Positions 31,664-40,503 of a DNA stretch of 64,000 nucleotides are shown in pieces. How positions within the stretch are numbered: the stretch's first letter is position 1; each line of letters opens with the position of its first letter. The notes under the pieces are model-generated. The model did no database searches and had not been told where the DNA came from. It worked only from the letters and a program-made list of their open reading frames with translations. The stretch spans positions 62,001 to 126,000 of the forward strand of contig NZ_RHHM01000001.1 of NCBI RefSeq assembly GCF_003846135.1, in the 5' to 3' direction. The position numbers were made by a program, and so were the translations under genes. The stretch is from Erwinia psidii (GTDB lineage Bacteria > Pseudomonadota > Gammaproteobacteria > Enterobacterales > Enterobacteriaceae).

Positions 31664-32440
31664 ATGAAAAAAATACACCTAAGTTTTGATGATGGACCCC
31701 ATTCTTCAAACACGCCTCTGGTGCTTGATATACTGAAAGCACATCAAATAAAATCCACATTTTTTGTTCTGGGAGAAAGAGTAAAAGCTCACGGTAAAAT
31801 CATCAGCAGGATCGTTACGGAAGGTCACAGAGTAGGAAATCACACATACAGTCATAAACAACTGACAACGCTTTCCGACCGGGAAATAAAAGATGAGATC
31901 ATCAGTACGGAAAAATTAATCTCACAATACGCCCCAACAGATTATATTATTCGGCCCCCTTACGGCGCACGCAACACCAGAGTCAACAACCTGATTGCAT
32001 CGCTGAATTATCACAGCGTACTGTGGAGCGTGGACACCGAAGACTGGAAAAGAAAACCCGATACCTGGATTAATTATGGTATTGAGCAAATTAAAAAAAG
32101 AGAGCTGAGTCTTGTGCTAATGCACGATATTCATGCCACGACGGCAGCCGGTCTGCAACGGTTTATTGAGCAAGTGAAGATGACCGGCGCTGAATTTGCC
32201 GATCTGGAATACATCACCGGTTTTCCCCCGCCGGATACCACAATTAATCCGCTGCCATCTGCTGAACCTCCTGCACCAACCTTGCGCTACCATGTGGTTA
32301 AAACAGGAGAAACCCTGTCATCGATTGCCAAAAAATATTACGGCACGACTCATCAGTGGCGGAAAATTTACCAGGCCAATATGGCGACAATCAGTAATCC
32401 CAATGTCATTACTGCCGGAATGCGGCTGTTAATTTTGTAA
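31664..32440 (+). CDS. Polysaccharide deacetylase (NodB fold) with C-terminal LysM domain
   Basis: 258 residues. The NodB domain (about 3-185) has all five CE4 motifs: SFDDGP (Asp9/Asp10), HTYSH (metal ligands His60, His64), RPPYG (97-101), DTEDW (124-128) and LMHDIH (His154). A proline-rich linker (about 188-206) leads to a LysM domain (209-258). Such enzymes remove acetyl groups from peptidoglycan, chitin-like or exopolysaccharide substrates. Unusually there is no signal peptide: the NodB fold begins at residue 3. It is AT-rich relative to neighbours, suggesting transfer. A moonlighting cytoplasmic role or export by a non-Sec route are both possible. Confidence 0.9.
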   Translation: MKKIHLSFDDGPHSSNTPLVLDILKAHQIKSTFFVLGERVKAHGKIISRIVTEGHRVGNHTYSHKQLTTLSDREIKDEIISTEKLISQYAPTDYIIRPPYGARNTRVNNLIASLNYHSVLWSVDTEDWKRKPDTWINYGIEQIKKRELSLVLMHDIHATTAAGLQRFIEQVKMTGAEFADLEYITGFPPPDTTINPLPSAEPPAPTLRYHVVKTGETLSSIAKKYYGTTHQWRKIYQANMATISNPNVITAGMRLLIL

Positions 32441-33133
32441 CAGGCCGCGCAACTGCCAAAATATTAACCTTAAAAAGAGAATAATATTCTCAAATTATAT
32501 CGACCATTTTTTCGCTAATGCCGATTTCAGCTAACGGCAACGTCCTGATGATGAAACACCACCATTCCCTGTCACAGGATACCAGGCATACTGCCCTGAA
32601 CCGCTGCGGGCAAACCTTGCAGCAGGTAAGTCAGGGCAGTGCTGGCGACGCGATTCATCTCCCCCCTGTCAGAAAGTAAGTGGCTATCCCTGAATGACAA
32701 AACAGGTGAGTTAAATAATCCACCGCCTGCCCCACTCTTTTCCTGGTCTCTGATGTTAAGCGCGAACAGACGAAAGAACTGAAAATGTGATCGTTATCCG
32801 ATGTTAAAAGCAGTTATCTTGTATGGTAGTACGTCAGTTTTTGTATTTCCCGGTACGCTGCTAATGAGCTGCCCTTAATGGACATTTTAAACCGGCAACG
32901 TTTTATCGCCGGTTCGCATATACCGGATAACCGGGAGATCGCTGACCAGGCTGGCGCTGCTCATTTATCCCCCTTGCGCCTGCCCGTCAGGCTATATATC
33001 GATCCATGGCGGCCCGGATTCTCACTGCTGCGCGCACAGTTTGTTGTGTTATTCGGCAAAGGCTGGCAGCAAACAAAGATCAATACGGTCATCCGAAAAA
33101 TGGCACCCCGTCGTACAGCTTAAGGAGAAAGCA
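32441..33133. other. Intergenic region upstream of rspB
   Basis: About 690 bp. It includes a 15-bp palindrome after the deacetylase (32477-32491, GAGAATAATATTCTC), a lone CRP-like half site TGTGATCG near 32786 and an FCD-GntR-like motif near 32824. An 81-codon open frame at 32878-33123 has no ribosome site or family likeness and is probably not a gene. Confidence 0.4.
32824..32834 (+). promoter_or_regulatory. Possible GntR/FCD operator upstream of rspB
   Basis: TGGTAGTACGT fits the FadR/FCD-type pattern TnGTnnnACnA at all but the last base. It is 300 bp before the rspB start, in the only long upstream region of a cluster that ends with a GntR/FCD regulator. This is a weak motif match only. 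Confidence 0.22.
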
Positions 33134-34144
33134 ATGAAAACGGTGGTTATTGAAAAACCAGGGCAACTTACTTTACAGGAGCGTCCCCTGCCGGTACCGA
33201 CGGCAGGAGAGGTCAGGATCAAGGTCAACTACGCCAGTATCTGTGGTTCAGATGTACACATCCGGCACGGTCACAATCCGTTTGCCCGCTATCCGCGCGT
33301 TATTGGCCATGAATTTTTTGGCACGGTTGATGCGGTGGGCGAAGGTATCGGCACTGACCGCATTGGTGAGCGTGTTGCTGTCGATCCGGTGGTGAGCTGT
33401 GGTCACTGTTATCCCTGTTCCGTGGGGCGTCCAAACGTATGTAGCCAGCTACAGGTGCTTGGTGTGCATCGCGATGGTGGCTTCAGTGAATATGCCGTAG
33501 TGCCTGCGGCAAATGCTTATCTTCTGCCAGAAAGCATTCCCGACCGGCTCGCCTGTCTGGTAGAGCCATTTACCATCGCCGCCAACATCTGCGCTTTTCT
33601 CAGGCCACAGCCCGCCGATGTTGCCCTGATTTACGGTGCCGGACCGATGGGGCTGACCGCCATCCAGGTGCTTAAAGGTGTTTATGATCTGCGTAGGGTG
33701 ATCGTCACCGACCGGCTGCCTGAGCGCCTTGCCATGGCAAAAGAGAGCGGTGCCGATGTGATGCTGGATAACAGCAAGGTTCCGCTGTCAGCCCAGCTGG
33801 AGGGAGAGCAGCCGACCCTTATCATTGATGCAGCCTGCCACCCCGCCATACTGGCGGAAGCGGTCGCGCTGGCATCGCCAGCCGCCCGCATCGGCCTGCT
33901 GGGTTTCTCTGGCGAACCCTGCACGCTGACCCAGCAAAGTCTGACCAGCAAGGAACTGTCGCTGTTTACCTCACGTCTGAACAGTCACCGTTTTCCGCAG
34001 GTCATTGACTGGATGACAGGGAAGCTCATCCAGCCAGAAAAACTGGTCACTCACTCTATGCCGCTGCGCGACATTGACGCCGCCATGACGCTGTTTGAGA
34101 AAGATCCACGCAGCTGCTGCAAAGTGATCCTGACCTTAGACTGA
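33134..34144 (+). CDS. rspB: Zinc-binding dehydrogenase RspB
   Basis: 336 residues (E. coli RspB 339) from ATG 33134, which follows AAGGAGA; the longer open frame upstream lacks a ribosome site. A medium-chain Zn alcohol dehydrogenase: catalytic ligands in SICGSD and GHEFFG, structural zinc Cys cluster SCGHCYPCSVGRPNVC, and Rossmann motif YGAGPMGL. It most resembles RspB of the starvation-sensing rspAB operon, probably a sugar-acid or L-galactonate/idonate-type dehydrogenase. First gene of a co-directional cluster with an MFS transporter and a ydfI-like gene. Confidence 0.88.
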   Translation: MKTVVIEKPGQLTLQERPLPVPTAGEVRIKVNYASICGSDVHIRHGHNPFARYPRVIGHEFFGTVDAVGEGIGTDRIGERVAVDPVVSCGHCYPCSVGRPNVCSQLQVLGVHRDGGFSEYAVVPAANAYLLPESIPDRLACLVEPFTIAANICAFLRPQPADVALIYGAGPMGLTAIQVLKGVYDLRRVIVTDRLPERLAMAKESGADVMLDNSKVPLSAQLEGEQPTLIIDAACHPAILAEAVALASPAARIGLLGFSGEPCTLTQQSLTSKELSLFTSRLNSHRFPQVIDWMTGKLIQPEKLVTHSMPLRDIDAAMTLFEKDPRSCCKVILTLD

Positions 34145-34229
34145 AAACAGGCTGATGCAAACGCGCCGCCGTCCCTTTCCTTCTCCGGCCAGCGCATCGG
34201 TGAACGCTGAATATAATCAAGGAACCGTT

Positions 34230-35516
34230 ATGTTTAAAAATCTACGCTGGACTATCGTCCTGCTGTTGTTTTTGGTCTACATGATTAACTATCTCGATCG
34301 CGTCGCGCTGTCCCTTACTTTGCCATTGATTGAAAAAGACCTGACGTTAAACGCGGCAGAATTTGGCATGATCTTCAGTAGTTTCTTCTTTGGCTACGCC
34401 ATCTTTAATTTTATTGGCGGGCTGGCCACCGACAAATTCGGGCCCACGCTGGTACTGGGCGTCGCGGTGGGTCTTTGGTCACTGTTCTGTGGTTTTACCG
34501 CGCTGGCGACCGGCTTCTGGTCAATGTTGATCCTTCGTGTGCTGTTCGGCATGGCTGAAGGCCCTATCTGTGCCTCGGCCAACAAGGCAGTTAACGGCTG
34601 GTTTCCCAAAAAGCAGGCTGCCACGGCGATGGGCTTTCTCAGTGCCGGTTCGCCACTGGGTGGTGCGGTTGCCGGGCCGGTTATCGGCTATCTCGCCCTC
34701 GCGTTTGGCTGGCGTCTGGCTTTCGTCATCATCTGTTCAATTGGGCTGGTGTGGATGGCAGCCTGGTTTCTTATCTCCGCCGACAATCCCCTGAAAAGTC
34801 GTCGCTGTAGCGACGCGGAACGCAGGTTAATCGCACAGATGAAAGCAGAACAGGCGACCACAGAGGGGACAGAAGAAACACAATCTGGTTGCGCTCTGGG
34901 GCACTATCTGCGCCAGCCCATTATCCTGGTCACCGCGTTTGCTTTCTTCTGCTACAACTACATCCTGTTTTTCTTCCTCAGCTGGTTCCCGGCCTATCTG
35001 GTGCAGGCACACAATCTTGATATTAAATCAATGAGCATCACCACCATGATCCCGTGGATAGTTGGCTTTGTCGGGCTGGCTCTGGGGGGATGGATCTCAG
35101 ACCGCATCTTCAACATCACCGGCAAACTGCTGCTTTCCAGAAAAATTGTGCTGGTGGTTTCTCTGCTGGCGGCGGCAGTTTGCGTGGCGCTCGCGGGTTC
35201 GGTCAAAGGAGTTTACCCTGCGGTGATCCTGATGTCCGTGTCGATCTTTTTCCTCTATATCACCGGTGCAATTTACTGGGCTATCGTACAGGATGTGGTG
35301 CACAAAAACCGCGTTGGCGGTATCAGTGGCTTTATTCATCTTATCGGCAGCCTTTCCGGCATCATCGGTCCTTACGTGACCGGACTCATCGTGCAGCACA
35401 GCGGAAAATTCGACAGCGCTTTTGTACTGGCAGGATGCGTGGCCGCCCTGGGCGCTATACTGGTGCTGTTGGTGATCAAAAGTCCAAAGCAGCATTCCCG
35501 CACGGTTTCTGTCTGA
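34230..35516 (+). CDS. MFS sugar-acid transporter (anion:cation symporter family)
   Basis: 428 residues from ATG 34230 (MFKNLRW), preferred because AAGGAA lies five bases upstream; an ATG 75 bp earlier has none. Twelve-helix MFS protein with the ACS-family features INYLDRVALSLTLP in helix 1 and GLATDKFGP for motif A. Relatives (DgoT, GudP, LgoT, YdfJ) carry galactonate, glucarate or similar hexonates with protons. In E. coli the equivalent gene ydfJ beside ydfI is a remnant; here it is complete. Placed between two sugar-acid dehydrogenase genes. Confidence 0.9.
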   Translation: MFKNLRWTIVLLLFLVYMINYLDRVALSLTLPLIEKDLTLNAAEFGMIFSSFFFGYAIFNFIGGLATDKFGPTLVLGVAVGLWSLFCGFTALATGFWSMLILRVLFGMAEGPICASANKAVNGWFPKKQAATAMGFLSAGSPLGGAVAGPVIGYLALAFGWRLAFVIICSIGLVWMAAWFLISADNPLKSRRCSDAERRLIAQMKAEQATTEGTEETQSGCALGHYLRQPIILVTAFAFFCYNYILFFFLSWFPAYLVQAHNLDIKSMSITTMIPWIVGFVGLALGGWISDRIFNITGKLLLSRKIVLVVSLLAAAVCVALAGSVKGVYPAVILMSVSIFFLYITGAIYWAIVQDVVHKNRVGGISGFIHLIGSLSGIIGPYVTGLIVQHSGKFDSAFVLAGCVAALGAILVLLVIKSPKQHSRTVSV

Positions 35517-35568
35517 AAGCCATGGGCGGAACGGTCTGACGTCCGCCCATCTTATATAAGGACTGACT

Positions 35569-37053
35569 ATGTTATCACTTCATCTTTTACCCGCAGGTAC
35601 GCTACTGCCAAAATATGACCGTCGCGCGCTGCGCACGCGTATCGTTCATATCGGCTTTGGCGCGTTTTTTCGTGCTCACCAGGGCGTTTGTGCCGAGATC
35701 CTGGCCTCTGCACACAACAGCGACTGGGGCTACTGCGCGTGTGAAATCAAAAAAAGCAATCAGGGCGATTTGATCGAAGCAGTGCGCCAGCAGGACAGAT
35801 TATACAGCGTCACTGAAATGGCCGATGACGGACTGAACTCGCGTGTGGTTGGCGTACTGAATAATGCTCTGTACCGCAGCGGCGATGGCATTGATAAAAT
35901 CATCGGGGCGATGAGTCAGCCTGATGTGGCCATTATATCGATAACGGTGACCGAAAAAGGCTATTGCTATCAGCCTTCTACAGGTCAGTTGATGTCTGAT
36001 CACCCGGCTGTCGTGCATGATCTCGCGTATCCTGACGATCCTGAATCCGTGCCAGGCGTGATCCTCGCCGCCATTCGCCGTCGCCGCCAGCTTGGTCTGA
36101 AGCCTTTCAGCGTGATGTCCTGCGACAACATGCCGGAAAACGGTCATGTCACACGCAATGTGGTGGTACAACTGGCGCAACAGCAGGATGCCGGACTGGC
36201 CCGCTACATTGAGGAGAATATCACCTTCCCGTCTACGATGGTGGACCGCATTGTTCCTGCGATGACCAAACAGGCCTTTAGCGCCTTAACCCAACAGCTG
36301 GGCTGTGATGACCCGGCGGGCGTGCAGTGTGAGCCATTTTTCCAGTGGGTGATTGAGGACAATTTCGTCAATGGTCGCCCGGGATGGGAGAAAGCCGGAG
36401 CTGAGCTGGTGGCTGACGTGCTGCCGTTTGAAGAAATGAAGCTGCGCATGTTAAACGGCAGTCACTCCTTCCTTGCCTATCTTGGCTATCTGGCAGGTTA
36501 TGAGCATATCAGCGACTGCATGAATGATGCTCACTTTGTTCAGGCCGCCCGCCAGCTGATGCTGGACGAGCAGGCCCCTACCCTTCGCACGAAAAACGTC
36601 GACCTCACCGCCTACGCCGATTCGCTGATCGCCCGCTATAAAAACCGCGCCATTAAACACCGGACTCACCAGATTGCCACCGATGGAACGCAAAAACTGC
36701 CGCAACGCTGGCTCGACAGTCTTCGCTGGCATCTGAATAACGGCAGTGATTTTGAACTGCTTGCTCTGGGGGTTGCCGGCTGGATGCGCTATGTCAGCGG
36801 CGTTGATGAACAGGGCAAGCGCATTGAGATTAACGATCCGCTACAACAGGCGCTGACACGTCTGGTTAGCAGCAGTCAGGATGGCGATGAGCGTATCGCG
36901 GCGTTACTGTCACTTCAGGCCGTCTTTGGTGACGATCTGCCGGATAACCGCCGTTTTCGTGAGCGTGTCAGCCACTGTTATCAGTTGCTGTGCACGTACG
37001 GCGCGAAAGAAACCGTGCGGCGGGTGAGCAGCCGTTGCCGGGAAATGGCGTAA
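35569..37053 (+). CDS. ydfI: Mannitol dehydrogenase-family oxidoreductase (YdfI-like, probable fructuronate reductase type)
   Basis: 494 residues (E. coli YdfI 486). Polyol-specific long-chain dehydrogenase: the N-terminal Rossmann entry HIGFGAFFRAHQ and the catalytic-Lys region KLRMLNGSHSFLAYLGYL are clear. The family interconverts D-mannonate/D-fructuronate, altronate/tagaturonate or mannitol/fructose. The neighbours rspB, an ACS transporter and GntR favour a hexuronate/hexonate substrate. AAGGA precedes the start by 7 bp. Confidence 0.9.
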   Translation: MLSLHLLPAGTLLPKYDRRALRTRIVHIGFGAFFRAHQGVCAEILASAHNSDWGYCACEIKKSNQGDLIEAVRQQDRLYSVTEMADDGLNSRVVGVLNNALYRSGDGIDKIIGAMSQPDVAIISITVTEKGYCYQPSTGQLMSDHPAVVHDLAYPDDPESVPGVILAAIRRRRQLGLKPFSVMSCDNMPENGHVTRNVVVQLAQQQDAGLARYIEENITFPSTMVDRIVPAMTKQAFSALTQQLGCDDPAGVQCEPFFQWVIEDNFVNGRPGWEKAGAELVADVLPFEEMKLRMLNGSHSFLAYLGYLAGYEHISDCMNDAHFVQAARQLMLDEQAPTLRTKNVDLTAYADSLIARYKNRAIKHRTHQIATDGTQKLPQRWLDSLRWHLNNGSDFELLALGVAGWMRYVSGVDEQGKRIEINDPLQQALTRLVSSSQDGDERIAALLSLQAVFGDDLPDNRRFRERVSHCYQLLCTYGAKETVRRVSSRCREMA

Positions 37054-37142
37054 AAGGGCTGGTGCCGGGGCGATGCTCTGATTAGACTTAGTGCCGTCCC
37101 GCGCCTCAACATTGGCGTATAACATCACAACGAATTTTATGC

Positions 37143-37832
37143 ATGTCGATTTCATATAGCATTACCGCCAACGAGCCGGTTAATCAGCAAATTTATCGTT
37201 TTCTGCGACAGGATATTGTGACCTGCGCCGTTCCACCCGGATCGCTGCTATCGGAAAAGGAGGTTTCAGCCCGCTTTAGTGTCTCCCGTCAGCCGGTGCG
37301 TGAAGCCTTTATTAAACTGGCAGAAGCTGACCTGGTGCAGGTCCTGCCGCAGCGCGGCACCTTTGTGCGTAAGATTTCGGCCCGGCGCGTTGCCGATGGC
37401 CGTTTTATCCGCGAGGCCGTGGAGGTCGCGGTGGTAAGGCGCGCGGCGACAGAGGCCACAACCAGCGCGCTGGCGCTGATTGAACATAACCTTACACTCC
37501 AGCACATGGCCGCAGAGCGCCATGACAGCCAGGCTTTTCTGCTGCTGGATGATGCGTTTCACCGGCTGATTGCTCAAAGCATCAATTGCGAACTGGCATG
37601 GGAAACGGTGGAAAACATTAAGGCGGCCATGGATCGGGTACGTTTCCTTACCCTCAGTAAAGTGTCTCCCCCGGAGAGACTGATTGAGCAACATCAGTCG
37701 ATTTACCAGGCGCTCCTCACCCGTGACCCGGATGCTGCCGAAATGGCATTGCGAAGTCATCTGCAGGAGATCATTTTCTCCATCACCCCCATTGCTGAGC
37801 AGAACAGCGACTGGTTTGAAACCGCAGAGTGA
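37143..37832 (+). CDS. rspR: GntR/FCD transcriptional regulator (RspR/YdfH-like)
   Basis: 229 residues (E. coli RspR/YdfH 228). The N-terminal winged helix (about 10-75) contains SEKEVSARFSVSRQPVREAF. The C-terminal FCD effector domain has the metal-binding Asp/His pattern of DDAFHRLIA. It probably represses rspB, the transporter and ydfI until a sugar acid binds. Codirectional with the cluster but separated by 89 bp. Confidence 0.88.
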   Translation: MSISYSITANEPVNQQIYRFLRQDIVTCAVPPGSLLSEKEVSARFSVSRQPVREAFIKLAEADLVQVLPQRGTFVRKISARRVADGRFIREAVEVAVVRRAATEATTSALALIEHNLTLQHMAAERHDSQAFLLLDDAFHRLIAQSINCELAWETVENIKAAMDRVRFLTLSKVSPPERLIEQHQSIYQALLTRDPDAAEMALRSHLQEIIFSITPIAEQNSDWFETAE

Positions 37833-38104
37833 TATTCACTCCGCCCCGCACTCTGTTTTCCTGTCCGGCCTGCCGGTGCATCCGCTAAACAGAAACCGTC
37901 GGCAGAGTGGTAATGCAGCAATACGCCTGACACGACACCTCTGCGTTCTCTGCAAGGTTTGCTACCACGCCCGTGCCATTCAATGTTCTCTGAAGATTAA
38001 GGGACCGCGCCGTCCGGTCCTGCTCCCTCGGAGAGCATGGATCTCCATTCTTCTGCAGGGCAAACTGCCGACGACATTTTTCACAACAGGCGGGTAATAC
38101 TGTC

Positions 38105-38905
38105 TCACCACCAGCGATAGAAGTGATGCACAGGACCGTGCCCGTTACCCACCTCCAGTGAATCAGCCTGTTCCAGCGCCCCCTGTAACCACTGCTTCGC
38201 CTGCTGCACCGTGTCGTGCCAGCTGGCATTACGTGGTCGCAGCGCCGCCAGCGCGGCGGAGAGCGTACAGCCCGTACCATGGGTATTTTTTGTTATCACT
38301 CTTGGGGAAGTGAAGCGCAGTTCTTCACCGGCGGTGATCAGCCAGTCCGGGCTTTCACTGCCGCTGAGGTGTCCCCCTTTCATCAGTACCGCCTGACAGC
38401 CCATCGCCAGCAAGGCCCTTGCCTGCTGGCGCATCTCTGTTTCACTGCGCGCAATATCGCACATTAGCAGCGCGGCGGCTTCTGGCAGATTGGGCGTGAT
38501 CAAAGACACCTGCGGTAACAGCCGCTGTCGCAGGGTCACTACCGCTTCCGGTGAGAGTAAGGCATCGCCACTTTTAGCCAGCATCACCGTATCCAATACT
38601 ACCCATGGGATCGCGGCGGCCTGCAAGCAGTCGGCCACCACGTCAACAATGTCGCTCCCGGCCAGCATCCCGATTTTCACGCTGTCGATACGCACATCAC
38701 TCAACACGGATGAGAGCTGCGCGGCAACAAAATCGGGCGTTATCCGACAGAGGGACTGCACGCCACGGGTATTTTGTGCCACCAGCGCGGTCACTACGCT
38801 GGTACCGTATGCCGCCAGTGCCGAGAAGGTTTTCAGATCGGCCTGAATGCCCGCTCCGCCACTGGGGTCGGTTCCGGCAATGGTCAGTGCATTAATCCGT
38901 TTCAT
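38105..38905 (-). CDS. thiD: Hydroxymethylpyrimidine/phosphomethylpyrimidine kinase ThiD
   Basis: 266 residues, the E. coli length. A ribokinase-fold enzyme that phosphorylates HMP and HMP-P for thiamine synthesis: N-terminal [20 protein letters not shown] and C-terminal anion hole [13 protein letters not shown]. Its ATG overlaps the thiM stop by 4 bp, so it is translated with thiM under the TPP riboswitch. Confidence 0.97.
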   Translation of the reverse strand: MKRINALTIAGTDPSGGAGIQADLKTFSALAAYGTSVVTALVAQNTRGVQSLCRITPDFVAAQLSSVLSDVRIDSVKIGMLAGSDIVDVVADCLQAAAIPWVVLDTVMLAKSGDALLSPEAVVTLRQRLLPQVSLITPNLPEAAALLMCDIARSETEMRQQARALLAMGCQAVLMKGGHLSGSESPDWLITAGEELRFTSPRVITKNTHGTGCTLSAALAALRPRNASWHDTVQQAKQWLQGALEQADSLEVGNGHGPVHHFYRWW

Positions 38906-39693
38906 ATCATCGCCTTTGTATCCAGCCGGTACAACATGTCGAGGAAATGCGGCACGAAACTACCCGGCCCGTTTGCAGCAATGGCGGCCTTTTCCCCCGC
39001 GAGGCTCATAATCCGGCAGGCGCTGGCAATATGACTGAGCTTATCGCCGGGCAACACAGTAAATCCGGCCACCACCGCCGATAAAGCGCAACCGCTACCC
39101 ACCACGCGGGTCATCAACGGTGAACCGCCCGGTATCTTCATACTGCGCTCACCGTCAGTAACATAATCCACCGCGCCCGTTACCGTCACCACCGCGCCAC
39201 TCTGTTGTGCCAGCCACAAAGCGTCTTCCAGCGCTGATTCGGGATCGTGCAGACTGTCAACGCCACGTCCGCCACATCCCCGGTTCGCCAGCGCGATAAT
39301 TTCCGATGCGTTACCCCGGATGGCCGCCGGACGGTATGTCAGCAGATGCTGGCAGAAATCGCTGCGAAAGGTCAGCGCCCCCACCGCGACCGGATCAAGC
39401 GTCCAGGGGGTTCCCACCGTATTTGCTGCCGCCACTGCCGCCAGCATCGCTTTACTGCGTTCGCTGGTCAGTGTGCCAACATTGATCAATAGCGCGTCCG
39501 CAATGGTGCTAAATTCTGCGGCCTCCTCTGGTTCCGTCACCATCGCCGGTGAGGCCCCCAGCGCCAACAGAACATTGGCGGTGAGCGTCTGCACAACATC
39601 ATTGGTCAGGCAGTGCACCAGCGGTGAAAGATGGCGCAACGTGGTGAGAGAAGAAGCGGCCTGGCTGGCCGTAAAGAGATGAGGTTGGATCAT
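38902..39693 (-). CDS. thiM: Hydroxyethylthiazole kinase ThiM
   Basis: 263 residues (E. coli 262). Salvages hydroxyethylthiazole to its phosphate: motifs [10 protein letters not shown] near residue 27, [12 protein letters not shown], and the C-terminal [14 protein letters not shown]. First gene of thiMD. The ribosome site lies in a hairpin that the upstream TPP riboswitch can control. Confidence 0.97.
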   Translation of the reverse strand: MIQPHLFTASQAASSLTTLRHLSPLVHCLTNDVVQTLTANVLLALGASPAMVTEPEEAAEFSTIADALLINVGTLTSERSKAMLAAVAAANTVGTPWTLDPVAVGALTFRSDFCQHLLTYRPAAIRGNASEIIALANRGCGGRGVDSLHDPESALEDALWLAQQSGAVVTVTGAVDYVTDGERSMKIPGGSPLMTRVVGSGCALSAVVAGFTVLPGDKLSHIASACRIMSLAGEKAAIAANGPGSFVPHFLDMLYRLDTKAMI

Positions 39694-39702
39694 TTAACGC
39701 TC

Positions 39703-39717
39703 CCCACCCGGCGTGGG
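39703..39717 (-). promoter_or_regulatory. SD-sequestering hairpin of the thiM riboswitch
   Basis: CCCAC and GTGGG pair around a 5-nt loop and bury the GGGGAG ribosome site of thiM. A second hairpin (GATGCG/CGCATC, 39723-39737) lies between it and the aptamer. Together they look like a translational expression platform as in E. coli thiM. Confidence 0.6.
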
Positions 39718-39739
39718 AAAGCGATGCGTAACGCATCTG

Positions 39740-39815
39740 ACTTCCCTACGCTGGCATTATCCAGATCAGGTAATACGGGTATTTCTCAGCCTTCTTTTGA
39801 AGGGCACCCCGAGTC
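39740..39815 (-). ncRNA. TPP riboswitch (thi box)
   Basis: On the minus strand, CTCGGGGTGCCCTTC, the near-invariant CTGAGAAATACCC, ACCTGATCTGGATAATGCCAG and CGTAGGGAAG follow in order, the full TPP aptamer. It precedes thiM by about 45 bp and should shut off thiMD when TPP is plentiful. Confidence 0.97.
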
Positions 39816-39963
39816 ATTAAAGTAAACTCTTGTTACTTTTCACCAGAATAAGGGAAGTGTCGCCTGCAAAGCAAGCTGGCCTGTCCGCATTCGCCGTCAT
39901 GAGCGCCGGAAACGGATAAAAACATCAACACCTCATCGCTGAATCCATCCAGGGATTAAGCTG

Positions 39964-40503
39964 TCAGTTATCATTGCCGGATTTCGTCCCGTCATCGATC
40001 ATGGTGACATGACCATTTTCATATCTGAAACGGGAACCATCATCAAAGGCAATCACTGAGTTTTTTTGTCCCCAGGACACCCATCTGAGAGGTGCCTTAT
40101 AATCCGCAGGAGGGTAAAACTCATTTGAGATCACCACCTCTTTACCTGAAAAATTAAATAATCTATATGCTCTGTATCGATACAGATCGCCATATGTAGG
40201 GTCGGTTTTTATATATTGAGGAGTATTGAAATCATAGAAAACAATTATTTTACTTCTATAGTTTTTCTTATCTAAGGTCCATCCCTCAATATCTGCGCCT
40301 ATTCGATAGCTATCGTTTTTAAAAATCTCATTTCCATTCAAAAAAATACGAGATTGCTTATCTTTTTCTTTGCCACCATCAACATACTCTAATTTACCCA
40401 GTGTTGTATTATCACAGTTTGTTCTTTGAATGCATTTTTCAAACGAATATGATGAAGTAGATATCAACAGCAGTAATAAAGCCATAGCACGCAAAATCAT
40501 CAT
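39964..40503 (-). CDS. Predicted periplasmic immunity protein of the LysM/muramidase effector
   Basis: 179 residues from ATG 40503, which follows GGGAG by 7 bp. A Sec signal peptide is clear (MMILRAMALLLLLISTSSYS, cleaved before FEKC). The mature part is small, has several aromatic and charged beta-type stretches and two Cys (KCIQRTNC). No family was recognised. The role is inferred: the start ATG overlaps the original stop of the upstream effector (ATGA), and a periplasmic location is where a peptidoglycan hydrolase would need to be neutralised. The gene is AT-rich and intact although the effector is interrupted. Confidence 0.65.
   Translation of the reverse strand: MMILRAMALLLLLISTSSYSFEKCIQRTNCDNTTLGKLEYVDGGKEKDKQSRIFLNGNEIFKNDSYRIGADIEGWTLDKKNYRSKIIVFYDFNTPQYIKTDPTYGDLYRYRAYRLFNFSGKEVVISNEFYPPADYKAPLRWVSWGQKNSVIAFDDGSRFRYENGHVTMIDDGTKSGNDN

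Noticed and set aside
32878-33123. 81-codon ORF upstream of rspB
   Set aside because: No ribosome site, no family likeness and composition like surrounding noncoding DNA.
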